Shown here: positions 14,063 to 21,495 of the stretch, in pieces
Layout of the letters: every line of letters starts with the position of its first letter
How positions within the stretch are numbered: position 1 is the first letter of the stretch
DNA from: a bacterium
GTDB taxonomy: Bacteria; Planctomycetota; UBA1135; GCA-002686595
Reading direction: 5' to 3'
Assembly: GCA_024226735.1 (NCBI GenBank)
Contig: JAAELL010000029.1
Span: forward strand, 1-39,046
DNA: 39,046 nucleotides
Notes under the pieces: model-generated
Seen by the model: only the letters and a program-made list of their open reading frames with translations
What the model was told of the DNA's origin: nothing
Databases searched by the model: none
Program-made: the position numbers and the translations under genes

Positions 14063-17000
14063 CTAGCGCGACTTCGACAGCTCGATGGAGCGAATCTTCA
14101 CGCCTGGTCCCCAGGTCGCGACCCCGATGCGGTCGCGGCCGGGGATCGGCGCGATCGACACCCGTTCGAACAGCACGACGTCGTCGATCGCCGCCGAGAG
14201 CCAGCCGTTCCAGGACTGCAAAGTCAACGTACGACCACCCTCGGGGACCGCGCTCAGCTCCAGCGCCTCCGTCTGGTAGACGAGGCGGTCGTAGCGCTCG
14301 AGCCGCGCCAGCAGCTTGTTCCCCCGGCGCGGCACGAGGATCAGGTTCCAGCCCGAGAGCCCATCGTCTCCGCCCTCGCCCTGGATCGTCACGACCATCT
14401 TCGGCGCCTCGTCCGACGCGAGGGTCACGTCGACGCGCACGTCCGTGAGCTCCTTCGTCAGGCTCGGCTTCAGCCACATGAGGTTCGACGGCGAGTCCTT
14501 GGGGAAGCCGGGGCGCACTGTGAAGAGCCTCCAGCCCACGCCGCCGTCGTCCGCGGTGCCGTACACCGCCTTGTTCTTGGCGCGGAAGCCACCGACGGTC
14601 GCCTTCGTCTTCGACTTGATCGTGCGGTGGTCGAGCGTGGTGACTCGCTTCCAGTCGGGTGCGGCGATCGGCGGCCGCGGACCTGGCACATCGGGCGGAT
14701 CGGCGTCGGTCTGGAAAGCGAGCCGGGAGCCGTCGGGGCGCGAGAACGCGAGCGCGACGCCCGCCGGTCCTTGGCGGTTGCGGACCTTGACGAGCACCTT
14801 GTTGCGCCCCGCCTCGAATCGAACCGGCGCGCGCATCGCGTCGGGTGCGGGCTCGTAGGGGCCGCGCCAGGTGTGCTCGGAGCTGCCGTTCTTGCCGCGG
14901 CCGCGGTAGGCGATGACGCGGCGGTCGCCGATGAAGAGGGCGAAGTCATCGTCGGCGCGCACGTGGGCGAGGGCGTCGACCGCCTCGGGCACGGTGACGT
15001 GCGTCACGGCGTAGATCGCCGAGTTGTCGTCGCCGTACGGTTCGTAGTCGAACAGGATCCAGCCGGAGAGGTGCAGGAGCACGTTGCGGTGCGAGCGCTG
15101 CCGGACCCAGCTCTTGGAAGGATCCTGCCACGTGCGTTGGGTGTGGTCGGCGCGGCTCGCGCGCCAGGTGCGCGGCTTCTGCGCGAAGTCGACCTCGTAC
15201 TCGGGCACGAACACGTGCGCCCCTGGGTCGGCGCCATTGGCGAAGAACGGCCCGACGACCTTCCAGTCGAACACGACGCCGAGCTCGGCGCGCAGCTCTG
15301 CCGAGCGCTCGAGGTCCTCGCGCCGCGACGCGGAAGCGAGCTCGCGTTCGATCGAGTCGCGGGGCAGGAACGAGTTCGGGTGTTCGGTGAACGCGCCCTG
15401 GAACTCGGCGATGTGCACACCGCCCTCGAACGCGTCCATCTCGCGCGCGACGAGCCGTCGGTCCGACTCGACGAGTGGGAAGCCGAATGAGACGAGGTCG
15501 TCGAATGCCTCGGGCCCGAAGGCGCGTCCGAGGAAGTGGGCGAGGCCGCGGGCGACCGCCGGCTCGCGCCCGTCGTGGACGGGCGCCCAGCGGTACTCGC
15601 GAAAAAAGCGCCGCAGCCCCGACCACTCGTGCGCGCTCGCCGCGCCGGGCGCGTACTTGTCGACGAAGTGCAGGAACAGCCCGGCGCTCGGGCCGTAGTT
15701 CTGGATGCGCCAGTACTCGAGGTCGCGCTCGAGGAAGTACGTGCGGAAGGCCTCGAGGTTGCGGTCGAACGAGTGCAGCGCGTCGGACGACTGGTCGAGC
15801 GCCTCGTAGGCGAATGCGGCCCCGACGTTGGCGAGCCCCTCGCGGAACCCCGCGTGGATCGGCCGCGTGTCGTCGATGCAGTGGGTGAGCTCGTGGTAGA
15901 GCAGCCCGTTGTCGACGCGCACGGGCTTGCGCGGGTCGGGGTCGGCGCGTCCGATGTCGATGATCTTGCCGCCGCCGATGCCGCCGCCGAAGTCGAAGAG
16001 CTCCTTGAAGTAGACGGTGACGCGGTCGCCCTCCGGGTTCGGGCGACGCCCGAACAGATCGGTCAGCAGCACGTAGGCGAGATCGAAGCGCAGCCGTGAC
16101 TCGTCCGGGATGCCGTCGAGGAGCTTTTCGGGCCCGATGAACAAGAAGCAGTGGCTGCGCGCGACTTTCGTGCGCGCCCAGCTCGGATGGGCGCTCACCT
16201 TGCGCACGGCCTCGGCTTGATCGGCCGGCGTGTCGGCGAGGTACTGCCCGCCGACCACCTCGAGGCGCTCTTGGGCGCGGTCGTAGAGCTCGACGCCGTC
16301 GACGCGACGCAGCTTGCGGTAGAGGGCGAGCGCGAGGGGAAAGTCGTGCTTCTCGGCGAGCCCGTCGGCCGCGCGCAGGAGCTTCTCCGTGCGCCCGTGC
16401 TTCTCGACGAGCGGATCGATGCGCACGGCGTCCTCGTCCGAGATCTCGGTCAGGAGCCGCTCGCGCAGGTCGTCCGTGCGCTGCATCATGCGATCGGCGT
16501 CGTTCACCGCGCCGATCACCGCTTCGTCCGCGGCGACCGTCAGCTCGCCGCCAGCCTCTTCGAGCAGTCGCAGTGCGCCGTGCAGCATCCCGCGGTCGTA
16601 CAGCCGGCCAGCCTCGATGCGTAGGACGCGCACTTTCTCGGCGCGGATGCGCTGCCGCACGATGCCCTGCTCGACCTCGGTCTGGCGTGGTGGGTCGAGC
16701 CGGCCGACCTTCGCGAGCTCGAGTCGCAGGGCCTTCTTCGTCGTGTAGTCGGCCGTGTTGCGCAGCGCCTCGTCGAGCACGGCCCACGCTTCGAACGCCT
16801 CTCCAGCGGCCGCGTGCTCGTGCGCGCGTTCGATCTCGGTGCGCAGGCGTGCGTCGCCCGCGGCGCCGAGGTACGCGGGTGCCTCGACGTCCGTCACGAT
16901 CGCGAGCCCGTCGTCGCCGACGTCATCGGCCTGAGCGCCGCGCGGGAGGAGCGTTTGCGTCCCACCAGGATCGAGGAACCCGACGCGCACGGGCACGAAC

Positions 17001-17320
17001 TGGCCGGGAAAGAGCTCGACGCCCTTTGGAAGCGCCAGCGGCACGGTCCAATGCACTCGCTCACCGACTTTCCACTTGTTCGTCTTCAGCTCGTGCGTCG
17101 TTTCGAACAGGAGCTCCTCCGGCCCGTCGCCCAGCGCGACGCGCATTGCGTAGCGCTTGGAGATCGGCTCGAGCGGCGTCGCCAAAAACCGCAGGGCGAA
17201 GGCCCCGTCGTCGGTCAGCGGCGACGCGACGGCGTCGAGCTCGATCGGCAGGATCGACGGTTCCTGGGGCTCGATTGCCCCGATCGCAAGGATGGCGGCC
17301 GCGGCGAAGGGATGGATCAT
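14063..17320 (-). CDS. Large exported HExxH metallopeptidase-like protein
   Basis: 1085 residues from ATG 17320; the open frame extends 125 codons upstream but is Arg-rich there and crosses the divergent intergenic region. The N-terminus MIHPFAAAAILAIGAIEPQE looks like a signal peptide. Residues about 160-380 are helical (TPR-like or coiled). The zinc motif is LLYHELTHCIDD with HELTH at 476-480, and GFREGLAN at 491-498 supplies Glu494 as a probable third ligand, the peptidase-MA/gluzincin arrangement. The C-terminal half has beta-sandwich, carbohydrate-binding-like segments (HVRADDDFALFIGDRRVIAY resembles PA14, and YGTADDGGVGWRLFTV resembles DUF1080). First gene of the operon with the TPR and esterase-propeller proteins. 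Substrate unknown. Confidence 0.75.
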   Translation of the reverse strand: MIHPFAAAAILAIGAIEPQEPSILPIELDAVASPLTDDGAFALRFLATPLEPISKRYAMRVALGDGPEELLFETTHELKTNKWKVGERVHWTVPLALPKGVELFPGQFVPVRVGFLDPGGTQTLLPRGAQADDVGDDGLAIVTDVEAPAYLGAAGDARLRTEIERAHEHAAAGEAFEAWAVLDEALRNTADYTTKKALRLELAKVGRLDPPRQTEVEQGIVRQRIRAEKVRVLRIEAGRLYDRGMLHGALRLLEEAGGELTVAADEAVIGAVNDADRMMQRTDDLRERLLTEISDEDAVRIDPLVEKHGRTEKLLRAADGLAEKHDFPLALALYRKLRRVDGVELYDRAQERLEVVGGQYLADTPADQAEAVRKVSAHPSWARTKVARSHCFLFIGPEKLLDGIPDESRLRFDLAYVLLTDLFGRRPNPEGDRVTVYFKELFDFGGGIGGGKIIDIGRADPDPRKPVRVDNGLLYHELTHCIDDTRPIHAGFREGLANVGAAFAYEALDQSSDALHSFDRNLEAFRTYFLERDLEYWRIQNYGPSAGLFLHFVDKYAPGAASAHEWSGLRRFFREYRWAPVHDGREPAVARGLAHFLGRAFGPEAFDDLVSFGFPLVESDRRLVAREMDAFEGGVHIAEFQGAFTEHPNSFLPRDSIERELASASRREDLERSAELRAELGVVFDWKVVGPFFANGADPGAHVFVPEYEVDFAQKPRTWRASRADHTQRTWQDPSKSWVRQRSHRNVLLHLSGWILFDYEPYGDDNSAIYAVTHVTVPEAVDALAHVRADDDFALFIGDRRVIAYRGRGKNGSSEHTWRGPYEPAPDAMRAPVRFEAGRNKVLVKVRNRQGPAGVALAFSRPDGSRLAFQTDADPPDVPGPRPPIAAPDWKRVTTLDHRTIKSKTKATVGGFRAKNKAVYGTADDGGVGWRLFTVRPGFPKDSPSNLMWLKPSLTKELTDVRVDVTLASDEAPKMVVTIQGEGGDDGLSGWNLILVPRRGNKLLARLERYDRLVYQTEALELSAVPEGGRTLTLQSWNGWLSAAIDDVVLFERVSIAPIPGRDRIGVATWGPGVKIRSIELSKSR

Positions 17321-17458
17321 TGGTCGATGGCGGAGGCTTGGGCGGAGTGTAAGCCCCCACCCGAACCTGCGGCAGGTTTTAGGCCCCGGTGCTACGCTCG
17401 GCGGGTCTCGCGGGGCCCGCTCAGTGGCCCAACCCCAAGGACTCACCGAGGACTTCTC
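17321..17458. promoter_or_regulatory. Divergent intergenic region (metallopeptidase / LamG-like protein)
   Basis: 138 bases between divergent starts. A small hairpin AACCTG-CGG-CAGGTT at 17364-17378 followed by TT could be an operator or a weak terminator. GAGG at 17449-17452 provides the ribosome binding site for the ATG at 17459. I cannot assign promoter hexamers with confidence. Confidence 0.4.
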
Positions 17459-18535
17459 ATGAGAACCAAGTACAGCCTGCTCAGTGGTCTCGCGGCGTTC
17501 GCATTCGCCAGCACGGCACAGGCTCAGTTCTGGACCGACGGTTTCGAGGGCTATTCGGCCGGCTCGGCGCTCGAGGGCCAGGGCGGTTGGCACGGCTGGG
17601 ACGGAATCGACACGGCGTTCGCCCAGGTCTCGACGCTCCAGGCGCGCTCCGGCAGCAACTCGGTCGTGATGCAGATCGGCGCCGACTCGGTCCAAGAGTG
17701 GACCGGCCCGTCGACCGGAAAGTGGGTCGTCCTAGGCTACGTGTACGTTCCCGGCGCCTACGACGGGAACTTCAGCTACATGATCATGAACGCGTACACG
17801 AACGGCGGCCCGTACGAGTGGGGATCCTGGGTGGAGTTCGACGGGCCGACGAATACGTTGATCTGCAACTGCGGTGGCACGAGCGCCGCCACCGTTGTGC
17901 TGCAGACCGATCGCTGGGTCGAGCTCCGCAAGGAGATCGACTTGACGGCCAACACGGCCGAGATCTTCTACGACGGCGCCTCGCTCGCGTCCTACGTCTG
18001 GACGGATGGCTGGAACGGCACGTCCAGCCACGCGGTGCCGGACATCCAGGCGATCGACCTGTTTCCCGACCCGGCCGTCGGCACCGGCGCGGTGTTCGTC
18101 GACGACCTCGCCCTGTACGAGGTGCCGGACACGCTGGGTGTGAACTACTGCGGCCCCGCGATTCCGAACAGCACGACCTTCCCGGGCGAGATCTCGGCCT
18201 CCGGGAACCTCGCCGCGAGCGCGAACGACGTCACGTTGACCGCGACGCAGCTTCCGCCGGGCCAGTTCGGCTACTTCCTCGCGGGTCAGACGCCGGGCTT
18301 CTTCAACCCGCCGAACTCGAACGGCTTCATCTGCCTCGCGGGCAACATCGGCCGGTACAACACCGTGCCCGATATCATCCAGGGCCCGACGGGAAGCATT
18401 TCGATCGACACGACCGCGGTGCCCGTCAACCCGCCGCAGGGCATCATTTCGGGCGAGACGTGGCTTTTCCAATGCTGGTACCGCGACGGCGTGACGAGCA
18501 ACTTCACGGACGGTCTGGAAATCACCTTCTTGTAG
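17459..18535 (+). CDS. Secreted LamG/concanavalin-like protein with planctomycete C-terminal domain
   Basis: 358 residues. The signal peptide MRTKYSLLSGLAAFAFASTA ends in AQA before Gln23. Residues about 23-220 form a jellyroll glycan-binding-like domain (FWTDGFEGYSAGSALEGQGG at the start, AVFVDDLALYEVP at the end). From about 226 a separate domain begins NYCGPAIPNSTTFPG and contains DVTLTATQLPPGQFGYFL and GETWLFQCWYRD, ending TSNFTDGLEITFL. The same domain closes the metzincin at 21496-23895. The start is set by GAGG and the signal peptide; the open frame upstream is antisense to the metallopeptidase. A strong hairpin follows at 18557-18590. No catalytic residues identified. Confidence 0.85.
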   Translation: MRTKYSLLSGLAAFAFASTAQAQFWTDGFEGYSAGSALEGQGGWHGWDGIDTAFAQVSTLQARSGSNSVVMQIGADSVQEWTGPSTGKWVVLGYVYVPGAYDGNFSYMIMNAYTNGGPYEWGSWVEFDGPTNTLICNCGGTSAATVVLQTDRWVELRKEIDLTANTAEIFYDGASLASYVWTDGWNGTSSHAVPDIQAIDLFPDPAVGTGAVFVDDLALYEVPDTLGVNYCGPAIPNSTTFPGEISASGNLAASANDVTLTATQLPPGQFGYFLAGQTPGFFNPPNSNGFICLAGNIGRYNTVPDIIQGPTGSISIDTTAVPVNPPQGIISGETWLFQCWYRDGVTSNFTDGLEITFL

Positions 18536-18556
18536 GCTGACGTAGCAAGACGAGTG

Positions 18557-18590
18557 GACGAGCGATGGCGCGCCCGCGTCATCGCTCGTC
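18557..18590 (+). terminator. Intrinsic-terminator-like hairpin
   Basis: GACGAGCGATG (18557-18567) pairs perfectly with CATCGCTCGTC (18580-18590) around a 12-base loop, followed by TCTCATT. It lies 22 bases after the stop of the LamG-like gene. It falls in the upstream extension of the next open frame, which supports starting that gene later, at GTG 18613. Confidence 0.7.
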
Positions 18591-18612
18591 TCTCATTCGA
18601 GGAGGAGATGAG

Positions 18613-20052
18613 GTGTTCACGCTCGCCACGCTCTGCACGACCGCGCTCGTGCAATCGCCGCTGACGACCGCATCACCCGACCTGCAGGACCGAGTCACTT
18701 GGACGGGGATCCCAGCGCGCGTGCCGTTTCGCTGGGGGACGCGAGATCTCGGACTGGCGGTGACCCCCGCGCACGAGGCCAGCGCCGCTCCGGCGCCGAT
18801 CGACCGCGAGCGCCGCGCGCCGCGGGGTCTGTCGGGCGTCGTGAGCATCGAGCCGGGCGAGCATCGGGTCATTCAGGTCCGCGCGAGCTCGTACGGCACG
18901 TTGGTGGGTACGGTGCGCGGCGCGGGACCGGCCGGCTCGACGTCGGGTGACTTGCGCGTGTTTCGGGAGACGCGACTCGAGCAGGACGGGGAGCGTGTCC
19001 ACGCCTCGCTCGGAGAAGCTCGGAGCGCGGTCGAACCGAGCGGCGTGTTTCTCGCCAGCGGCCTCGTACCCGGCAAGAAGCTCTACTCGATCGTCTGGAA
19101 CCAGGGTGGAGACGAGCATTTCTTCACGTCCGGGTGGGCGAACATCGTGGGGGCCGAAACCTGCGATCTCGGCGTGCTCGAGCCGGGCCCAGGGCACAGC
19201 GCCACGCTCGTGATTCGCGCAGTCGACCGCGCGGGTCTACCGTTGAGCGTCTCGAAGAGCGCCGCGGCGAGGCTGTGCATCAGTGGGGGTGCCAGGGCGG
19301 ATCCCGGCCGCCATCTGGTCGCGTGGATCGACGTGACCGTACCGGCAGAGCTCACGTTCGTCGGCCTGCCCGCGAGCGACTATTCGCTCGACCTCGACTT
19401 CGAGAACAGCGCGCGGCCCGTCGTCGAAGGGCTCGAAGTCGTGGATCGGCGGAGCGGATTGTTCAACCGCTTCGCGCTCGATGGCGACGACCACTGGACG
19501 ATTGACATCGCGTACGCCGACATGTGCGCCATCGACATCGTAGTGGACGCCGCTTGTCTTGGGCCGCCTCTGGGGCCGCCTCTGGGGCCGCCTCTGGGGG
19601 CGGCGATGGGCGACGGCATCCTCGTCGCGCATGCGGACGACTCGATCCGGCGCTTGATGGTTCTGCATCACGATCCGAGGGAGCTCGTCCTGACCGGCGA
19701 GCTTTCGCTTCTCCCCGGCGCCTACACGCTCCTCGGCAAGATCTGGCGGCGAGGCGGGCGGTCCGGGTTCTTCGAGAAGACGATCGAGGTGCACGTGGAC
19801 GGCGTGGTCGAGATCGAAGCCGTGCCCGCCGCGACACTCTCGGGGATCCTGCAAGGAACCGGCGGCCAGCCGTTGGCCGGCCAGGTCGTCTCCGCGACGC
19901 CGGCGTCGCGGCGCGCCTTCGCCAGTGATCAAAGCAACCAGGGGTGGCTCTACACGGCGCGCACCGACAGCCGCGGCCACACGGCCGTCACCGCGGAAGC
20001 GGGGACCGAGACGAGCGTGACGGTCACGCGCGTGGAGCGGCGGCGGCGCTGA
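18613..20052 (+). CDS. Exported protein of unknown function with carboxypeptidase-regulatory-like segments
   Basis: 479 residues from GTG 18613, about 5 bases after GGAGGAG; the open frame reaches back to 18565 but would cross a terminator hairpin. MFTLATLCTTALVQSPLTTA resembles a signal peptide. The body consists of beta-rich repeats such as GTLVGTVRGAGPAGSTSGDL, ATLSGILQGTGGQPLAGQVV and TARTDSRGHTAVTAEAGTET, which look like carboxypeptidase-regulatory / SpaA-like Ig domains. A GPPL-GPPL-GPPL insert (codons from 19561) interrupts one domain. No enzyme motif is visible. It converges with the ThuA-DUF1080 gene, with a single base between the two stops. Confidence 0.65.
   Translation: MFTLATLCTTALVQSPLTTASPDLQDRVTWTGIPARVPFRWGTRDLGLAVTPAHEASAAPAPIDRERRAPRGLSGVVSIEPGEHRVIQVRASSYGTLVGTVRGAGPAGSTSGDLRVFRETRLEQDGERVHASLGEARSAVEPSGVFLASGLVPGKKLYSIVWNQGGDEHFFTSGWANIVGAETCDLGVLEPGPGHSATLVIRAVDRAGLPLSVSKSAAARLCISGGARADPGRHLVAWIDVTVPAELTFVGLPASDYSLDLDFENSARPVVEGLEVVDRRSGLFNRFALDGDDHWTIDIAYADMCAIDIVVDAACLGPPLGPPLGPPLGAAMGDGILVAHADDSIRRLMVLHHDPRELVLTGELSLLPGAYTLLGKIWRRGGRSGFFEKTIEVHVDGVVEIEAVPAATLSGILQGTGGQPLAGQVVSATPASRRAFASDQSNQGWLYTARTDSRGHTAVTAEAGTETSVTVTRVERRRR
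19561..19596 (+). repeat. In-frame 12-bp tandem repeat (GPPL x3)
   Basis: Three perfect copies of GGGCCGCCTCTG encode Gly-Pro-Pro-Leu each. Being a multiple of three, the expansion preserves the frame of the host gene. It is a likely length-variable site. Confidence 0.9.
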
Positions 20053-20053
20053 A

Positions 20054-21388
20054 TCAGGGGTGCGGCTCGTACCACACGTTGCGGTACCGCACCGCGTGCC
20101 CGTGGTCCTGCAGCATCAACGGCCCCTTCCCCGGCTCGTCCCCCGCCATCGCCGCGGCGGTCGTACCGTCGACCTCGACGTCGTCGTGGATGCGGATGCC
20201 GTTGTGCCACACGGTCATGCGTGCGTTGGCCGTCTTCTTGCCGTCGGCGCCCAGGCGCGGCGAGCGAAAGACGAGGTCGTAGCTCTGCCACTCGCCCGCT
20301 GGCCTGCAGGCGTTGGCGACCGGCACGTGCTTGCCGTAGATGCCGCCGCAGTCGCCGCTGCGCAGCTCGAGCCCGAACGAGTCGAGCACCTGCACCTCGT
20401 AGCGGCCCTGCACGTACACGCCGCTGTTGCCGCGGTCCTGCCAGCGGTTCTCCTGCGGCGTCTTCGGTACGTTGAACTCGACGTGCAGGCGAAAGGCGCC
20501 CGCGAGTTCCTCGGTGCTGAAGTGGTTGCCCGTGCCGGGCACGACCTCGAGCACGCCACCCGTCTGCTTCCACTTCGCCTCGCCGTCCTTGCCGCGCCAA
20601 TCGGTGATCGGCACCGCGTCCGCGGGCTTCTCGGCGAAGTGGCGCGGGCCGGCGATCGCCCACTCGATCCCGGCCATCAGGTGCTCCTGGAAGCGCTCGT
20701 CCGTCCACACTTCCTCGCGGTGGCCGAGCGCCGTGTAGAACATCCGGCCTTGGCCGTAGTCGCGGCACCATGCGAGCGCGTAGTCACCGTCCGTGCGCTT
20801 GCCCTTCCCGATCTCGACCGACGCGTTGTCGAGCGAGAGCAGGACGTGCAGCGGGATGCGGGAGTAGTTCTTGAACTGGTAGATCTCGTCGGTGATCACG
20901 AACGACTCGCCCAGGTGTTTCGTCGCGGGGTGGGTGGTGTCCTCGACCCGCACCGTCACTTCCTCGTGCCACGGATGACCGTCGAAGTTGCCGCCGATCA
21001 GGTCGACGTACGGCGGGTACTCGTACAGCGTGTCGGTCGCGCAGTGGCTGCCGGCGAACGCGCCGCCGGCGCGGATCCACTGCATCAATGCCGTGCGGCT
21101 CTCGGGCGTGATCGGCAGCTCGCCCGTCGTGTAGAACAGCACCGCGTCGAAGCGCGCGAGGTTCTCCGCGTTGATGTCCGCGCAGTCCTGGGTCGGCACG
21201 ATGTCCATGCGTCCGCGCGCGGCTTTCTGGAAGACGCGCTCGGCGTGCGCGAGCCGATCCGGCGCCGGGCGGCGCGCGACCGAGTGCGTGAAGCCCGCGG
21301 AGTGCGTGAGGAAGAGCACTCGTGGCGGCTCGTTCTGTGCGTGGACCGATCCGGCGAGGGCGAGGAAGAGGGCGATCGAACGGCTCAT
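20054..21388 (-). CDS. ThuA-like / DUF1080 (3-keto-disaccharide hydrolase) two-domain protein
   Basis: 444 residues from ATG 21388; a GTG one codon earlier (21391) is equally possible, since AGGAG lies 6-9 bases upstream. MSRSIALFLALAGSVHAQ is a signal peptide with cleavage after HAQ or VHA. Residues about 23-250 are a ThuA domain (RVLFLTHSAGFTHS, AGGAFAGSHCATDTLYEYPP, GNFDGHPWHEEVTV), a glutamine-amidotransferase-like fold linked to trehalose utilisation. Residues about 255-444 are DUF1080, a jellyroll now associated with 3-keto-glycoside hydrolysis (ENRWQDRGNSGVYVQGRYEV, GEWQSYDLVFRSPR, IMLQDHGH-type ending). Exported. It probably acts on oxidised disaccharides; this links it to the giant protein at 28539, which carries the same two domains. 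Confidence 0.88.
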   Translation of the reverse strand: MSRSIALFLALAGSVHAQNEPPRVLFLTHSAGFTHSVARRPAPDRLAHAERVFQKAARGRMDIVPTQDCADINAENLARFDAVLFYTTGELPITPESRTALMQWIRAGGAFAGSHCATDTLYEYPPYVDLIGGNFDGHPWHEEVTVRVEDTTHPATKHLGESFVITDEIYQFKNYSRIPLHVLLSLDNASVEIGKGKRTDGDYALAWCRDYGQGRMFYTALGHREEVWTDERFQEHLMAGIEWAIAGPRHFAEKPADAVPITDWRGKDGEAKWKQTGGVLEVVPGTGNHFSTEELAGAFRLHVEFNVPKTPQENRWQDRGNSGVYVQGRYEVQVLDSFGLELRSGDCGGIYGKHVPVANACRPAGEWQSYDLVFRSPRLGADGKKTANARMTVWHNGIRIHDDVEVDGTTAAAMAGDEPGKGPLMLQDHGHAVRYRNVWYEPHP

Positions 21389-21495
21389 CACGGGTAACTC
21401 CTGGTCGAGAGGCCAGCCAGTCTACCGGTTCGGCGCGTTCGAGCCCCTGGCGAGGCGTTACGATGACACAGCTCTCCAGCACTACGAGGACCCTC
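21389..21495. promoter_or_regulatory. Divergent intergenic region (ThuA-DUF1080 / metzincin)
   Basis: About 107 bases. It holds AGGAG for the minus-strand gene and GAGGA (21486-21490) for the plus-strand ATG at 21496. An in-frame ATG at 21463 lacks a ribosome binding site. No convincing promoter hexamers were identified. Confidence 0.35.

Noticed and set aside
12638..15490. 950-codon plus-strand open frame
   Set aside because: It is antisense to the TPR and metallopeptidase genes, with Arg/Val/Glu-rich translation typical of shadow frames in GC-rich DNA.
16814..17458. Long upstream extension of the LamG-like secreted protein
   Set aside because: It is antisense to the metallopeptidase and would bury a clear signal peptide and ribosome binding site.
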